Below, piece after piece: positions 46,474-58,614 of a stretch of DNA of 64,000 nt. The notes below the pieces were generated by a model that saw only the letters and a list, made by a program, of their open reading frames with translations, ran no database searches and was not told the origin of the DNA. A program made the translations under genes and the position numbers. How positions within the stretch are numbered: the stretch's first letter is position 1; each line of letters begins with the position of its first letter. The DNA is taken from assembly GCA_036898135.1 (NCBI GenBank), contig CM072513.1:85790008-85854007 (forward strand), in the 5' to 3' direction. Origin of the DNA: Oncomelania hupensis. Taxonomy: Eukaryota; Mollusca; Gastropoda; Littorinimorpha; Pomatiopsidae.

Positions 46474-47010
46474 GATTACGGATTTACAGTTTCGGATAAT
46501 GAAACAGTCTGTCATGCATATTTTAATTTTAAAATATCTGTCGTTGATTAAAAAATAATAAAATAATAAATTCCAGGGCAGAAAACGAACCTATGACATA
46601 CACACATAAGCAGCATAAAAGCACCTAATAAATGTCAATAAGTAAACATAAACAAAAAAAAAAGAAAAAAAGACAGCAGTAGCGGAATGTTATTAATAAT
46701 GATGGTTAAAAGTTTGGTTTTTGCAAACGTTGCCATAAAAATGTTCTTTTGCAATGGCATAGGCTCAATAAGTTACCACGCACAGATCATTCATATAGCA
46801 GATGGTGAAATATAGCCAGCCCGAGCAAAGGGAAATAATCCGTGAGAGCGTCTCGCATTTTTGTATAGGACATAATGGAAGTTCCCTCTCTTTCCGTAAT
46901 AAGCTCTTTGATGCAACCCAAGCCTACTACATAAAAATGATGTCCACACGACCTGATCACAAATGGCACGCATTCTCTCGCAAGATTGGATGAGAGGAAA
47001 GGGAAGGAGG

Positions 47011-47565
47011 TACACATTGGAATGGAATGGGGGTGTTTTACATATTTAAATTGTCCTTATCTATTGAAATTAATTACTTTTATTATCATCATTATTATTA
47101 CAACTCGTATCACATTCTATTCAATTACGTTCTGAAGCAATCCATTATTATTTTCATAAACCTAGCCAATTTCAGCTCAATAGTCTTATTCTTTATTGAA
47201 AATAAATTAAACTATTTCATAGCATTCGGTCGCATATAGAAAACCCTTTTAAGCAGTTCTTTGGGTTTTATAAACCCGTCAGCAGAAAGATTCGATTATT
47301 GAGGCTGATCATAACAAACATTAACCAATCCTAGTTTTTCTAGAGAATTCCTGACGCAGTCTAAATAATCAGATTTGTATAAGCTCAGTTCGTACATCTT
47401 AAGCAAGAACTTGTAAATCACACAAGATAATTCAGTACTATTTATTTCAAAAGCATGCTTATACCAAACTAGTTAACATAGAGCTTTTTTTGCTAGGATC
47501 TCTAGTTTTATGTATGGTGCTTTGAAAGTCGGCAAAAGAAAGTTGAGTACGTAAGCACTGGACTC
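47011..47565. other. No recognised feature
   Basis: AT-rich, short ORFs only. Confidence 0.4.
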
Positions 47566-47567
47566 TC

Positions 47568-47645
<78 letters not shown>
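47568..47645 (+). repeat. (AAT)n microsatellite
   Basis: Pure AAT run, followed by TTTTTATATAGCGGG, possibly the end of a SINE. Confidence 0.95.
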
Positions 47646-47646
<1 letters not shown>

Positions 47647-48530
47647 GGATTTTTTATATAGCGGGTACCCCAGCCTATGACCAGACTCACCACGCTTTAC
47701 ATAGTCATTACGTAAAAATACATGCACTCGATCAAACATCGCTTTTGCCACGATACACCAAAAGACGGAACAGTAAAGGTAAAAACTATTTACAACTAGA
47801 TCTATGCACACAAATGATAAAAAAGACAGAAATAGACAATTTACAACTATGTACACATTGACTACATTCAGCCTTTTACAGTTCAAAGCAAGGAAGGAGA
47901 GTTAAGACACTCAGGGGTGGATTTTGGGGGTGTGCACTTGTGCCCTAGCGATCAAAAACAAAAAAAAGGAGGAAGAAAGGGAGAAGAAAGAAGAGAAAAA
48001 CAAACTAAATTAATTCTCACTCACCACACAGTTTCATGTACCTCTAAATTAGTTTTTTTAATTATTATTATTATTTTTATTCATCAATTCTAGATCTACA
48101 GGTATTTCTTGTACATGCATCAAGTTAGTTTTTAATAAAACTGATGTGAGTGGCTATTTCTTGTTTTATTTGCAGTAACATTACCTGTCTTTTTATAAAC
48201 CTTTATGCAAGAGGTTCTGCTATTGTACATTTTATCATCAGAGTTTGCAGAGGTGTGTGTGTGGGTGTGTGTTGGTGTGTGTGTGTGGGGGTGTGTGGGG
48301 GTGGAGGGGCTAAAAGAGGACTTTTAGCACAAAACAATACTGTTTTCAGTCCTCAAAATAATGCCTAGAATGCACCAGCTCGCACAGATTTTAACCATTA
48401 TTTTCACATTTTTTTCACACACCCTCAACAATGGCAAAATCCGCCCCTGACACTGACTAGTTAGTTAGTTAGTTAGTTACTCATTCCTTAATGGATTCAT
48501 TGATCATGCGAATGAGTTTTGTTTAATATG
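47646..48530. other. No gene; short GT-rich stretch
   Basis: GT/GGTGTGTG run at about 48253-48302 and a (TAGT)n run at 48459-48478. The sequence 47646-47760 may be a decayed SINE. Confidence 0.4.
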
Positions 48531-48532
48531 TA

Positions 48533-48708
<176 letters not shown>

Positions 48709-48989
48709 TAATTAAAGCAGCTTCAGCATAAGCAATTATTATCATTTATTTTCAGGTGTGTTTCCCCAGCTCCCCCTTTTGCCCTCTTCCACACACACAC
48801 TTTCGGGGCCTTAGATATACAACATGACCACATAAAGGTCGCTCACCTTGCAAGCTTGGCTTAGCGTCTTTTGTAAACAAGATGTGTTTACAATACATGT
48901 ATTGGGGAACAGTTTTATAAGCAAGATGTTAGTTAGCTAATTATTCATTGCTTACAGGGTCCATCTGACTGCAAAAAGTCAAATGAGGA

Positions 48990-49545
48990 CCACAAAATTA
49001 AGACCACAACTTGGCTGCAAGAGGACTCACTCCTGATCCGCATAAAAGATCTGCTGAAACAACTCTAGTGGTAAAACTGAAGGCACTCCACGAGCCGGTT
49101 ACTTTACAATAAAGGCATCCCACGCAGCCCTGGGGACGCTGAGGCTATACTCTAATTTATCGAACCCCCCGTTTACAAAAAACAAAATACAATACAAACA
49201 TTATAAAATATCAACAAAACGCATACATATAAAACACCTACAATTTGCTAAATAATAATATTATATAATGCCCTTGTGACCATTTGGCAGAAAAGGTCCA
49301 ATATTCCCAAGCCGATACAACAGACCTCTCACACAAATCAGGAGTTTTGTTCCGGAAGAGTTTTCAAGAAAAATGGTAGGTGACTGGTCTAGCGAAGGAG
49401 AAGATAGTATAGTAGATTGATAGAATAGAGTAGGAATGAGAATGAACAAATGAGAAAGACAGCGACAGTGGGAATTTAAAGCACTACATTTTCAGGAAGT
49501 GGGGATACTATTTATACAGAAACTCCCGGCACTCCCACGAGGGAT
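48990..49545 (-). repeat. Roughly 600-bp interspersed repeat, copy 4 (minus strand)
   Basis: Contains GATCCGCATAAAAGATCTG, CATCCCACGCA, GTCCAATATTCCC and GTGGGGATACTATTTATAC in the order expected for the reverse strand. The tail end (about 48990) is degraded. Confidence 0.72.
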
Positions 49546-49850
49546 AAGCAAGATGTGTTTGCATATATCATGGAAAAGTTCTTTTTAACAAAATGCGTTT
49601 TCATATGTCACGAATACGGAAGAAAAATTTTTATAGCATAGCGGCGAGTTTAAAAAGCGAGTGACTAATGTTACTGTTTTTCTTTTTCGTGTCACAACAA
49701 TGCACATTTCAGGTTAAAAACACAAAATCCTTCATAGTGGACAGCTTTAAAATAAAGACGACTGATGAGATAATAATGACGATGACGATACACAAGGGTT
49801 TTATGCTGCCATCTGTCAGGAAGAATTTAAATTGCGTTAGATTGTTGAAA

Positions 49851-50035
49851 TAGGCACAGTGCAAGGAGGTAGAAGAAGAGGGAAACCGAAAAAGAGGTGG
49901 GAGGACAACATTCGAGAATGGACTGGTTTGACACTGAGCGAAACCATCAGGGTTGCTGAGTACAGGGAAAGATGGAGTTCGCTGGTTAAACGATCAACTG
50001 TGGTGCCCCTACAACCTCCGAGTTATGGGATAGGA
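49851..50035 (+). mobile_element. RTE-like LINE copy G, last 185 bases
   Basis: Encodes the terminal basic domain (GRRRGKPKKRWEDNIREW) and ends in GGGATAGGATAG. Confidence 0.85.
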
Positions 50036-50610
50036 TAGATTGTTGAACTGGATTCATTTTGGCCACGCCCCCTCCACAGACCATTTTAACATTCACAGTG
50101 AGTGTTGCCTCACTGAAAAAAAGTGTACAACCAAAAACAAATTTGTGAAAATATAATTATTCTTTACATGAATACATTCCGTAGTTTTTGTGCCTAATAA
50201 TAGCAAGGGCTGGGCCAACATTTTTGAGCTAAAAATATCATCTACCAAAGCCGGTAAAATACAGAACCCGTAAGAAAGATTGCTCGTAAGTTTTTTTTTC
50301 TTTTTAGGTTTATAAAATAGACCCTCTCCTAACGCCCAAAGCGCACTCTTCAAGATGCCTGGTTCACTCAGAAATAGGTTAAAGGTCACAAGGTTAGGGT
50401 ATTGATGTACCGTTAATACAGGGGAAATCTCTCCCTGTCAGAACCGAGATGGAAAATTTAAACATTTGAGCCACGAAACCCACTTTATTAACAATGCGGA
50501 TTTTAGGGTAAACCCGTATTGGCCAAAAGTAAACAAAGCCTTGGAATTGAGGACTTTTAGGAAAAGATACAAATAATCAAGCAAAGAGCTAGCAGTACAT
50601 TTGTGGAAAG
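50036..50610. other. No gene seen
   Basis: A short inverse match (GTGAGTGTTGCCTCACTG at about 50098) to the block at 32390. Nothing else. Confidence 0.4.
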
Positions 50611-50689
50611 GATTAAAAGCATATTTGTCCGAGCAGAATTAACTTACGACAAAGAAAGATGACATGACTGGGGATGGCAGTATACAAAG

Positions 50690-51204
50690 GTTTTTATTGG
50701 CCAATGTAGGTTGCACACATAAAGTCCTTAGACCTCTTCAGCAAGTCCAAAACTCTGCAGCTAAACTCATCTTCAAAGCCCGGAAATCACAGCATTGCAC
50801 GCCTCTCCTTCAAAAGCTACACTGGCTCCCAATTGAACAACGAATTAAATATAAAACCTCCTGTCTCTGCTACCACATCATCTCTGGAACTGCTCCTAGC
50901 TATCTTTCCGAACTTTTGACTGTCTATGTTCCTTCTCGGTCTCTCCGCTCCTCTGCAGATGAAAGGATGTTCCGTTTACCAGAATACCACAGGGTGAGAC
51001 ACGGTGGTAGAGCTTTCAGTTTCTTCTCCGTTCAGACCTGGAACTCGCTACCTCGGTCCGTCCGTCACAGTCCTTCACTAGCGTCTTTTAAAACGAACTT
51101 GAAGACGCATCTTTTTAGAGAGGCCTTTTCTAAGGCGCCATGTTGTGTTTACATTTGTTTGTGTAAAGCGCTTTGTGATTTTGGAAAGCGCTGTATAAAT
51201 TGCC

Positions 51205-51207
<3 letters not shown>
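50690..51207 (+). mobile_element. CR1/L2-like LINE 3' end
   Basis: C-terminal RT region: LQQVQNSAAKLIFKARK, LHWLPIEQRIKYK, SYLSELLTVYVPSRSLR, WNSLPRSVRHSPSLASFK and LKTHLF, then a 3' UTR with GCGCTTTGTGATTTTGG and GCGCTGTATAAATTG. 5'-truncated. It is inserted into the diverged satellite (see 50612-52150). Confidence 0.85.

Positions 51208-51267
<60 letters not shown>
51208..51267 (+). repeat. (ATT)n tail microsatellite
   Basis: Directly follows the LINE 3' end and is probably its tail repeat. Confidence 0.95.
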
Positions 51268-51268
<1 letters not shown>

Positions 51269-52274
51269 AAAAGCTTAACTTATAATAGCCTGATGAGTGA
51301 AAGAGAAAGCGAATTACAGAAATAACTGGTTTTTTAAAATTAATTCAAGAAAGGGATTGCTGGAGAGTATGAACAAGGGCGGCACACAAATGCTATGAAG
51401 TAATATAATTGTCTCCCCTAAAAAGAAGGAAATGAGGTTAATGATTGTACCTTGGACATGACTTTATTAAACATTGTCCTCCGGAAAGTGAGGAGTTTAT
51501 AGGAAATATCTATTTTCTCCTTTTCTGCCTCCAATTGAAAGAACCAACTAGTACGAAGGATTAAAAGCATGTTTGTGTCTGATGAAGAAAAAATGGCAAG
51601 ACAGGGGATCGTGACAGTAAACAAGTATTTAACTTTCTAACGCGAAACACAGAAAGTTTCGTACTTTAGCTTGATGCGAAACTGATGAATAAAAGAAGGT
51701 ATCAGTTAGTGCAACGGGATTAACAGTATATTTGTAAGAACAGCTTAACTGTTGATGAAAACGGATGACAGATGGGACGGCAACGACGATGACAGGAACA
51801 AGCATTGTTCTTCCTAAAAGAGCATATCTTGAGCTTGACGACGGAAAGAGAAAATGCAGAAAAAAATTAAACAATGACAAAACACTCGGATTAAAAAGCG
51901 TACGTGTCAAAGCAGGGTCAGAAAGAAGGTAATAGCAACGATGCCGACAAAATTCGGGCATTCAGTGTTAAACCTGCCAACTGTAAATTTAATTTATGTT
52001 AAATAGAAAATGTACCAACGAATAAACAAACCAGTGCAAAAGTCGTAATACATGTTTACTAGGGCATGCTGGCTTTACGATGAAGAAAGGTGATAGATGA
52101 GATGGCAATAACGAGGACAATATAAAAGCGTTGTGTTGCCCAAATTTGTAACAAAGAATGTCAGGTTGCAGGTTAGCGGACTGATGTCAATGAATGATTG
52201 GGATCTTCAATACGTCTAACAAGATGACAGATGTATGTGTTGTTATCCCAGCCAGTTTGCTCCACGTCTCAGGA

Positions 52275-52835
52275 AAATTAACATTGTTAATTAGTCTTAC
52301 TTTGTAAATGGCGCTTTCTTCTTTACATTCATGCATTTCTGACAAAGGCTTAGCGGGAGCGATTTATCTTTACCAATCTCGCGGAAGTTTTAAGGTCCTC
52401 TGAATATAAATGTTTTTGTATTCCGTAAAAAATTGGGAGTCTTTCTTCCACGAGTGTTAAAGGTAATCGCGCTAGTCTCATCCGGCTCCTACTCAGCACC
52501 TCGTGTTTTATTATGTGTCTAACCAACGGGTAAATAATACTATGAGAAATGTTTTTCTGGTGCAGTATGTGTTGAGTTTTCACCAGCTTTTGATAGAACC
52601 GACAATGGCCCGCTTTTACAAAAATTAAAATTGTTAATTAATCTTACGTGTAAATGGCGCTTTCTTCATTACCTTCGTGCATTTCTGACAGAGGATCAGC
52701 AGCATTTAGTAAATATTATTAACCATGTTTTTTAACATGTTAAAATTGGTGTCGTTCGGGTACCTCAGGGATATGGTTTAAAGCCGCTGTTATATTACAT
52801 TGATATTGATGATGTTCTTCTTTGCGCTTCTGGAC
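52275..52835 (+). pseudogene. LINE RT relic with an internal duplication
   Basis: 52660-52700 reads as a WRFLHYLRAFLTEDQQH-type block and 52745-52830 as IGVVRVPQGYGLKPLL, the RT GVPQG block. A related roughly 90-base stretch (AATGGCGCTTTCTTC with TGCATTTCTGACA) also lies at about 52305-52365, so the segment was duplicated. Heavily decayed. Confidence 0.6.
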
Positions 52836-52869
52836 TCCACTCTTACCCGCCCCAACCCCCCCCCCCCAC

Positions 52870-52872
52870 CCT

Positions 52873-52926
<54 letters not shown>
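52870..52926 (+). repeat. (CT)n microsatellite
   Basis: CT run preceded by a C-run. Confidence 0.95.
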
Positions 52927-52928
<2 letters not shown>

Positions 52929-53239
52929 GTACTTTTTTCTCCACAATCTCTTGTTTCCGTAATAGAAAGTGAGAAGAGAAATGAAGATCCGATCATTCGT
53001 CTTCGTCATTGTCATATCAAAAGCTAGACAGAGAATGGTACGGGCAACAGCCAGCCTACAGTATATCTGGGGCTATCGGCATTTATTCCTATTGCTTTGA
53101 TATTTGTAAAAAAAAATTGTTTAAAGACTGGTCTCGGTAGGTTTTACATCATCTGCACGGTTTGAGGATTTCGGAATTGATTCATGCATTTGTGAAAACA
53201 TTAGTTTGTAACTGCAAGTCTCAGATTAGTAAGATTTTC

Positions 53240-53537
53240 TCTCCTGCTTCAATGCTCTCTCTTCATCCGACCCTTCTTATCTCAAAACCATGGTAAACCC
53301 CTACACACCCTCTAGAACCCTTCGATTTTTTTCTGTCCAAAATCTCTGCATTTCACGAGTGAACAAATCCTTTGGTGAATGCTCATTTTCATTTTCTGCT
53401 CCCACCGTCTGGAACTCCCTTCCCATGTCTCTCCATTCTTCCCAAACATCTGCTGCCTTTCATTCTGGCCTCGATACCCATCTGTTCAAACGTTCCTTTA
53501 ATGACTTCACAATGTACATTTGTGTTGAACTCTGTAT

Positions 53538-53580
<43 letters not shown>

Positions 53581-53740
53581 CGCGCGTTTTGATATTATCT
53601 AATGAAATTTTGTATGCTTTGTTTACCATGTTTTATATTGTTATTACTCAGCCATTTTAGTTCTTAGAAGTATCTTATGTGAATGTAAGGCGCTCTGAGC
53701 TTTCATTAGAAAGGGCGCTATATACATGTTAATTATTATT
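53240..53740 (+). mobile_element. CR1/L2-like LINE 3' end, second type
   Basis: The frame 53290-53510 has CSFSFSAPTVWNSLPMSL and FHSGLDTHLFKRSF, the WNSLP and THLF blocks. A GT/GC dinucleotide run (53540-53586) lies in the 3' part. The UTR ends GGCGCTCTGAGCTTTC and GGGCGCTATATACATG with an ATT tail, in which the solo LTR at 53743 sits. Confidence 0.82.
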
Positions 53741-53742
53741 AT

Positions 53743-54751
53743 TGTGACGTGGGGTTTTATTGTTGCTGGGCTCTGCACAATAGACGGCTATTACCCCCTC
53801 GTCTTATTCTATGGGGATTGCTAGTGAATCTCCCTGTGACTTAACTTAATACATTTATTTGTTTAGCTCGGTCTGTGTTTAGGCTCGGGTACAGAGATAG
53901 ATAGAAAAATGGTAAAAGATCACTGTCACACTAGCTTTTACACGGCTATGAAACATATGTAGTCCAGCCACTTGATAACAGTAAATATCACACATTTATT
54001 TCCTCTACTCTATACACGATCTTCGAAGTACGAAACTAACTTAAAAGTTAAAATGTCACTGCGAATGGTTCGCTCGCTGATAGGTCTAGGCAGCTACTTT
54101 CTCATTATAGGGCACTGGATACTTTCTGCCCTAATTAATGGTCAGAGTTCTTGAAGAGTGGACTACTGTGGTCCTTTGTTACAGTTTTAGTGCACTGTTT
54201 CGAGAGGCACTTAACTGAGTGGTTGAAGCGTTGCGTTGTGGTTGATTCTGTGACAAGCTGTGTTGTTATGGAGTCTTCTCCTTGTGGCTAGACGGGTGGG
54301 CTATCTTGCGCAGTGCTTTTGATGCCTCGGCAGCCAACGTTCAGCGACGACTTGTTTTTGCTGTTCGCCTAGTTGGGCTCACGATACAATGCATGTTCAT
54401 CTTCTTAACAATGTCAGGCCGTGGCTAACTTGATTGAATTCGAATTTTCAACAAGCCCTGCTTCCTAAGTCTGCTCAGGAGAGAGATTTCTGCTAGAGTG
54501 TAACTGTGTACTGCTCTGCGTTTGAATCTAGACTGACTCTTCTACCTCTCTCCTTGAATCAGCCAGAACTGGTTCTACCTACTCTAGCTGTGTTCTCATT
54601 GGCTGGGAAAATCTGATTGGATGTAAAATCGAAGCTCTATAACGTACGCTGCGATGATGTCACTAACTGTGCGCGCGTCAAGCTACAACTGTGTTGCACT
54701 GACTAAGCAAGGCAACGCTTACTGTGCTGTGTAAAACGGCCTCTTGTTACA
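53743..54751 (+). mobile_element. Solo LTR, family 2, TSD ATTAT
   Basis: TGTGACGTGGGG at 53743 to CTTGTTACA at 54751, 1009 bp, flanked by ATTAT (53738-53742 and 54752-54756). A related fragment in the opposite orientation is at 34071-34378. The internal region was lost, probably by LTR-LTR recombination. Confidence 0.85.
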
Positions 54752-54773
54752 ATTATTAACGGAGAAGATGACA

Positions 54774-54789
54774 GAGAGAGAGACAAAGA

Positions 54790-54848
<59 letters not shown>
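54774..54848 (+). repeat. (GA)n microsatellite
   Basis: GA run with a few early interruptions. Confidence 0.95.
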
Positions 54849-54849
<1 letters not shown>

Positions 54850-55137
54850 AGTCGAAGTCGAGGTCGAAACCTTTAATTGGATAATAGCATTAGGTCTTAT
54901 GGACCTGTATTACAGCTAGTCCTTAATAAAATTGTAAAATAAAATTAAAAAAATTAAAAATAATAAAAATAAAAATAAAAATTCAGAGCAAACAAAATAA
55001 TTATCATAAAATTGATTTTAAACTAACACAAACCTTAACATTGGTAAGAATTAAAAAAATTACTAAGAAAATTAATGTACCGAAATACACATACTCCCTC
55101 CCCCCACCTTCCCCCACCTCCCTCCAATACCCCTTCC

Positions 55138-55731
55138 CTACTCCCACTCTCCCCACCCCCTCCACCACAACCACACACATACACAAGCTAATTCACACAT
55201 GAACAAATTAAACTGTCGCAAGATAGGAAAGAACAAAATGTATACAATCATCTTGAATATTAGGAGCAAGGGAAAATAGAAAGTTGTGGAGTCTAATTTT
55301 AAACAATGATAATGATTTACTTCCTTGATCTCTTGTGGGAGAGAATTCCATATACTTGGACCAGAATATGACAGAGATGTTTTAAATATGTCTAAGCGTG
55401 GCTGTGGCAAGGTTAAATTATGTTTGAAAAGTGAATAACGAGATGAAGGTTTGTTAAAAAGTACTGTTAAATAATCAGGAGCTCTATTGTTTAGTATTTT
55501 GTACATTAAAACGGCTTTATTGTAATTAAGGTGTTTGTTAAGGGGAAGCATACAAGCTAGTTTTAATTTTGAATCAGTTTTAATGGAAGTGTTGGAGATA
55601 AGTAATTTTGCAGCTCTGCGGTGAATAGAATTAATCTTTTTTAAACAAGGCATCACTGCAGCCGTCCCATATTGTTGATGCATAATCAATGTGAGGTTTG
55701 ATATAAGCATTATAAAAAAGCTTTTTAGCAT
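55138..55731 (-). pseudogene. C-terminal domain of LINE H ORF2
   Basis: LKKINSIHRRAAKLLISN, LMYKILNNRAPDYLTVLF, LDIFKTSLSYSGPSIWNSLP and EIKEVNHYHCLK, the usual LINE C-terminal blocks. The last roughly 60 codons read into the 3' UTR. It is in a different frame from the RT palm (frameshift near 55640). Confidence 0.82.
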
Positions 55732-56374
55732 CTGCAGTTATGATAGATTGAAGCTTAGACAACATAAATAATTTTGTTGAGAGAGTTTTACCCAGATTTT
55801 CAATATGTGAATGCCAACTGAGTTTGTTGTCTACGAGGACGCCTAAAAGTTTATGACTTTCAACCTGTTTAATATTATTTCCATTCACGACTAAATCAAG
55901 AGAAAGCGGAGCCCGCTGATGCTTTTTTCTAGTTGTTATTAACATTGCTTTTGGTTTAGCTGGATTCAGTAACATATGATTTAACCTGCACCAATCAGCA
56001 ACATTGTTAAGAGCACCTTGTAGAGATTGCTGAATTTCACCTATGTTCCTCCCCTGATTGTGCAATGTCGTGTCATCAGCTAACATATGGCATTCAACAG
56101 AATTTTCGGAGAGATGTAACGGTAAATCATTAATATAAATACAAAATTAAATAGGACCTAGAACCGATCCCTGAGGAACCCTATGCATTATATGGCCTAC
56201 AGATGAATTTATTCCATGAATATGTACAAATTGCGTACATTCATAAAGATAGGAACGAAACAAATTTAACGCAACTGAGCCATTGAGGTACAGGTCAAGT
56301 TTTTGAAGCAGTATGTGGTGATTGACGAGATCAAAAGCTTTGGAAAGATCAAGAAAAACAACTCTTGACAAAGT
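55631..56374 (-). pseudogene. RT palm and thumb of LINE H ORF2
   Basis: VVFLDLSKAFDLVNHHIL (first catalytic Asp), MHRVPQGSVLGPI, a TAA at 56147 in the place of a coding triplet, then in the same frame INDLPLHLSEN and the active site LADDTTLHNQG, LNHMLLNPAKPKAML and HKLLGVLVDNKLSWHSHI. Confidence 0.88.
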
Positions 56375-57089
56375 AGATTATTTTATTCATTGCAGAGAGC
56401 CATTTGTCAGTTAAAAGTGCCAGGGCAGTAGCACAAGAATGGTGGCTACGGAAACCAGATTGTACATATAGATGATGAAAAAGGCCAAGATCATCCATGT
56501 ATTTTGTAAGATGAATGTGAATATGTCGTTCCAGAATCTTTGAAAGTGTAGACAGCAGAGATATTGGCCGATAGTGATTAAGATCAGAACTGACTTTTGA
56601 TTTAGGAAGGGGAATAACCTTAGCTTGTTTCCATGCAGTCGGAAATATATTTTTTACAATGCATAAATTGAAGATGTATGTAAGGGAATTAATAATATAA
56701 GGCAAAGAAATTTTCAAGATCTTATTACTAATTTCATCTGAATCTGCAGATTTTTTATTTTTAAGTTTTGATATGTATTTAGTAACTTCATTTACAGTAA
56801 TGAGTGGTATTTCAAAGGGTAAAGAGTTATTTGTTCTTTTCTTACAAAATTGTTCAAGACAATCAGTGCAAGAGTACTGTGTACATTTTGAGGAATCCGA
56901 TTTCAGAACGGAAATAGCGACTGAAAGGAAATGGCTGTTGAAGTCATTAGCAGATAAAGTGGAAGGAATTTCATGATGATTTGAAGATGAGCCTTTAATA
57001 AAAGAATTCAGTGCATGCCAAAGTTGAGAAATGTCTCTTTTATTTCCTATTAGTGTATTAAAGTAGTTTCGTTTGGAGTCACGCACCAT
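56375..57089 (-). pseudogene. RT fingers of LINE H ORF2
   Basis: RDSKRNYFNTLIGNKRDI, VTKYISKLKNKKSADSDE, WKQAKVIPLPKSKVSSD, HYRPISLLSTLSKILER and QSGFRSHHSCATALALLTD. Frameshifts at both ends (near 57090 and 56378). Confidence 0.85.
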
Positions 57090-57103
57090 GTTTTTTTATT
57101 TTA

Positions 57104-58144
57104 TTACGAATATTTTGGTACTCTTGAAATTGTTGAGTACATACTCAGTGACATTGCATGTATGATTTCTGGAGTCAACCATGTTGGGAGTTTAGAATGT
57201 TTTACTCTTTTCTTTTTAAGTGGCGCGTGCTTGTTGAGTATTGATAGATAAATAGTGTACCAACGATTAAGAGCAACATTAGGGTCATTATAAGTATATA
57301 CATCATCAAATGATGCATCATACAGATTCCTCAGAAAAGCTCCACAATCAAAGTGTTTAAAGGACCAATATGTAATATGAGTATGGCCTTTAGTGCTTGG
57401 TTTGGGCAGTTTAGTAAACTGTGTGCAATATATTGGGGAATGGTCACTTATGCTCATAGCAGAAGGGGAAGCATGATCAATTGTTGCAGGTGCGTTGGTG
57501 TATATGTGGTCGATTAAAGATGATGTTGATGATGTTACCCTAGTAGGTGAAGATATCAACTGACTAAGACCAAGAGAGGATATTAGGCAGTCCCATCTAA
57601 GTTCCGGTTTCAAAAGATCAATATTAAAATCACCAAGAATGAGTACGTCAGCATTAGGCTTAGATTTATAAATATGGTCCGTCATGTCAGAAAAGTAATC
57701 AAACCAATCAGCAGTAGCAGCAGGATTCCTGTACAGGATACATACAAACACAGGGGAGGATGTGGCTGCATGCTTAAGCTCTAACCAAACACATTCAATA
57801 TTAACATGTTCAAAATCTTGCCTTCTTACGGTGAAAGGAGAAATGGATGTATGAATGTAAACTGCAACACCAGTTTCACCGTAAATCTGGGCATCACGCC
57901 TAATAATAATATAGTCAGGAATACTTATGAAAGAGTCACAAATTTTAGAACTAAGTCGCGACTCTGTAATGCCATACAGATAAAAATGAGGGTCGGTTTT
58001 AATCAAAAACACTGACAGATCTGGCACTTTAGCGTTCAGGCTGGCAATGTTTAGGTGACCGATCTTTAACACAGGCATCGTCTTCTCTTTAAAATAATTG
58101 GGTACAGAAATGCAATTACAAAGAAGTAATGAAAGTTGGATCAA
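57104..58144 (-). pseudogene. APE endonuclease of LINE H ORF2
   Basis: The likely start is MPVLKIGHLNIASLNAK at 58078; the longer ORF from 58144 adds 22 residues without family signal. Catalytic blocks: GHLNIASLN, GITESRLSS (Glu), CILYRNPAA, VLILGDFNIDLL (Asp/Asn), SSLIDHIYTN and MSISDHSPIYC (Asp-His), all intact. It ends by frameshift after LTPEIIHAM. Confidence 0.88.
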
Positions 58145-58614
58145 TCGGTAGTGCTCAAATATGATGCGTGAAAATATTAAAATTTAGCATCAGTAGCACA
58201 GAATAATAAGATTGTCTACATAGCACGAAATATTGTTCACAACGGCGATAAATGAGGTGTTGAATTAATAACAAAATGTCACACAAATTGTTTGTCTGCA
58301 AAGCAGTTTTGATAAAATATTGAACACTGAACTTTGAATAGCAGTTAAATAGATGTTATACACTACGTTCAGTGATTTAAGATTGCAAAGCAAGAGATGG
58401 CAAAGCAATGGTCATAGATGTTGCACTTATAACATATACTTTGAATACCGAGTACTCTGACTGTGGAGGTACAACTACTAGTTGTACTAAAAATAAAAAT
58501 AAATAAAACTAAAAGTAACGCACAATGAATAATTGAAAAAAAAAATTTCCGTCAGGCAAATTGGACTGGCATCACTGGGAAGACAACAGCCATTTAGGTC
58601 CTCATATGTAGATG
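58145..58614 (-). other. Spacer between ORF1 and ORF2 of LINE H
   Basis: AT-rich, no ORF. Such an inter-ORF spacer occurs in two-ORF CR1/L2-like elements. Confidence 0.5.

Larger units (their letters stand above)
45440..47010 (+). mobile_element. DNA transposon with THAP exon, copy 2
   Basis: Long imperfect inverted ends: left 45470-45575 and right 46830-46970 share (inverted) AAAGAGCTTAT, GAAAGAG, GGGAACTT and GCGAGACG. The left end also shares GAGTTATG and GACATG with copy 1. The THAP exon lies directly inside the left end. The rest (45726-46790) is AT-rich with a CT microsatellite and no ORF. Exact ends and target duplication are not placed. Confidence 0.62.
50612..52150 (+). repeat. Diverged satellite, about 150-170-bp unit
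   Basis: The word GGATTAAAAGCATATTTGT or close variants recurs at about 50612, 51558, 51718, 51889 and 52040, each followed at a similar distance by GATGAAGAAAGATGACA-like and GGCA-like words. The LINE fragment 50690-51267 splits the array; a further unit may lie at 49763. No coding function. Confidence 0.5.
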
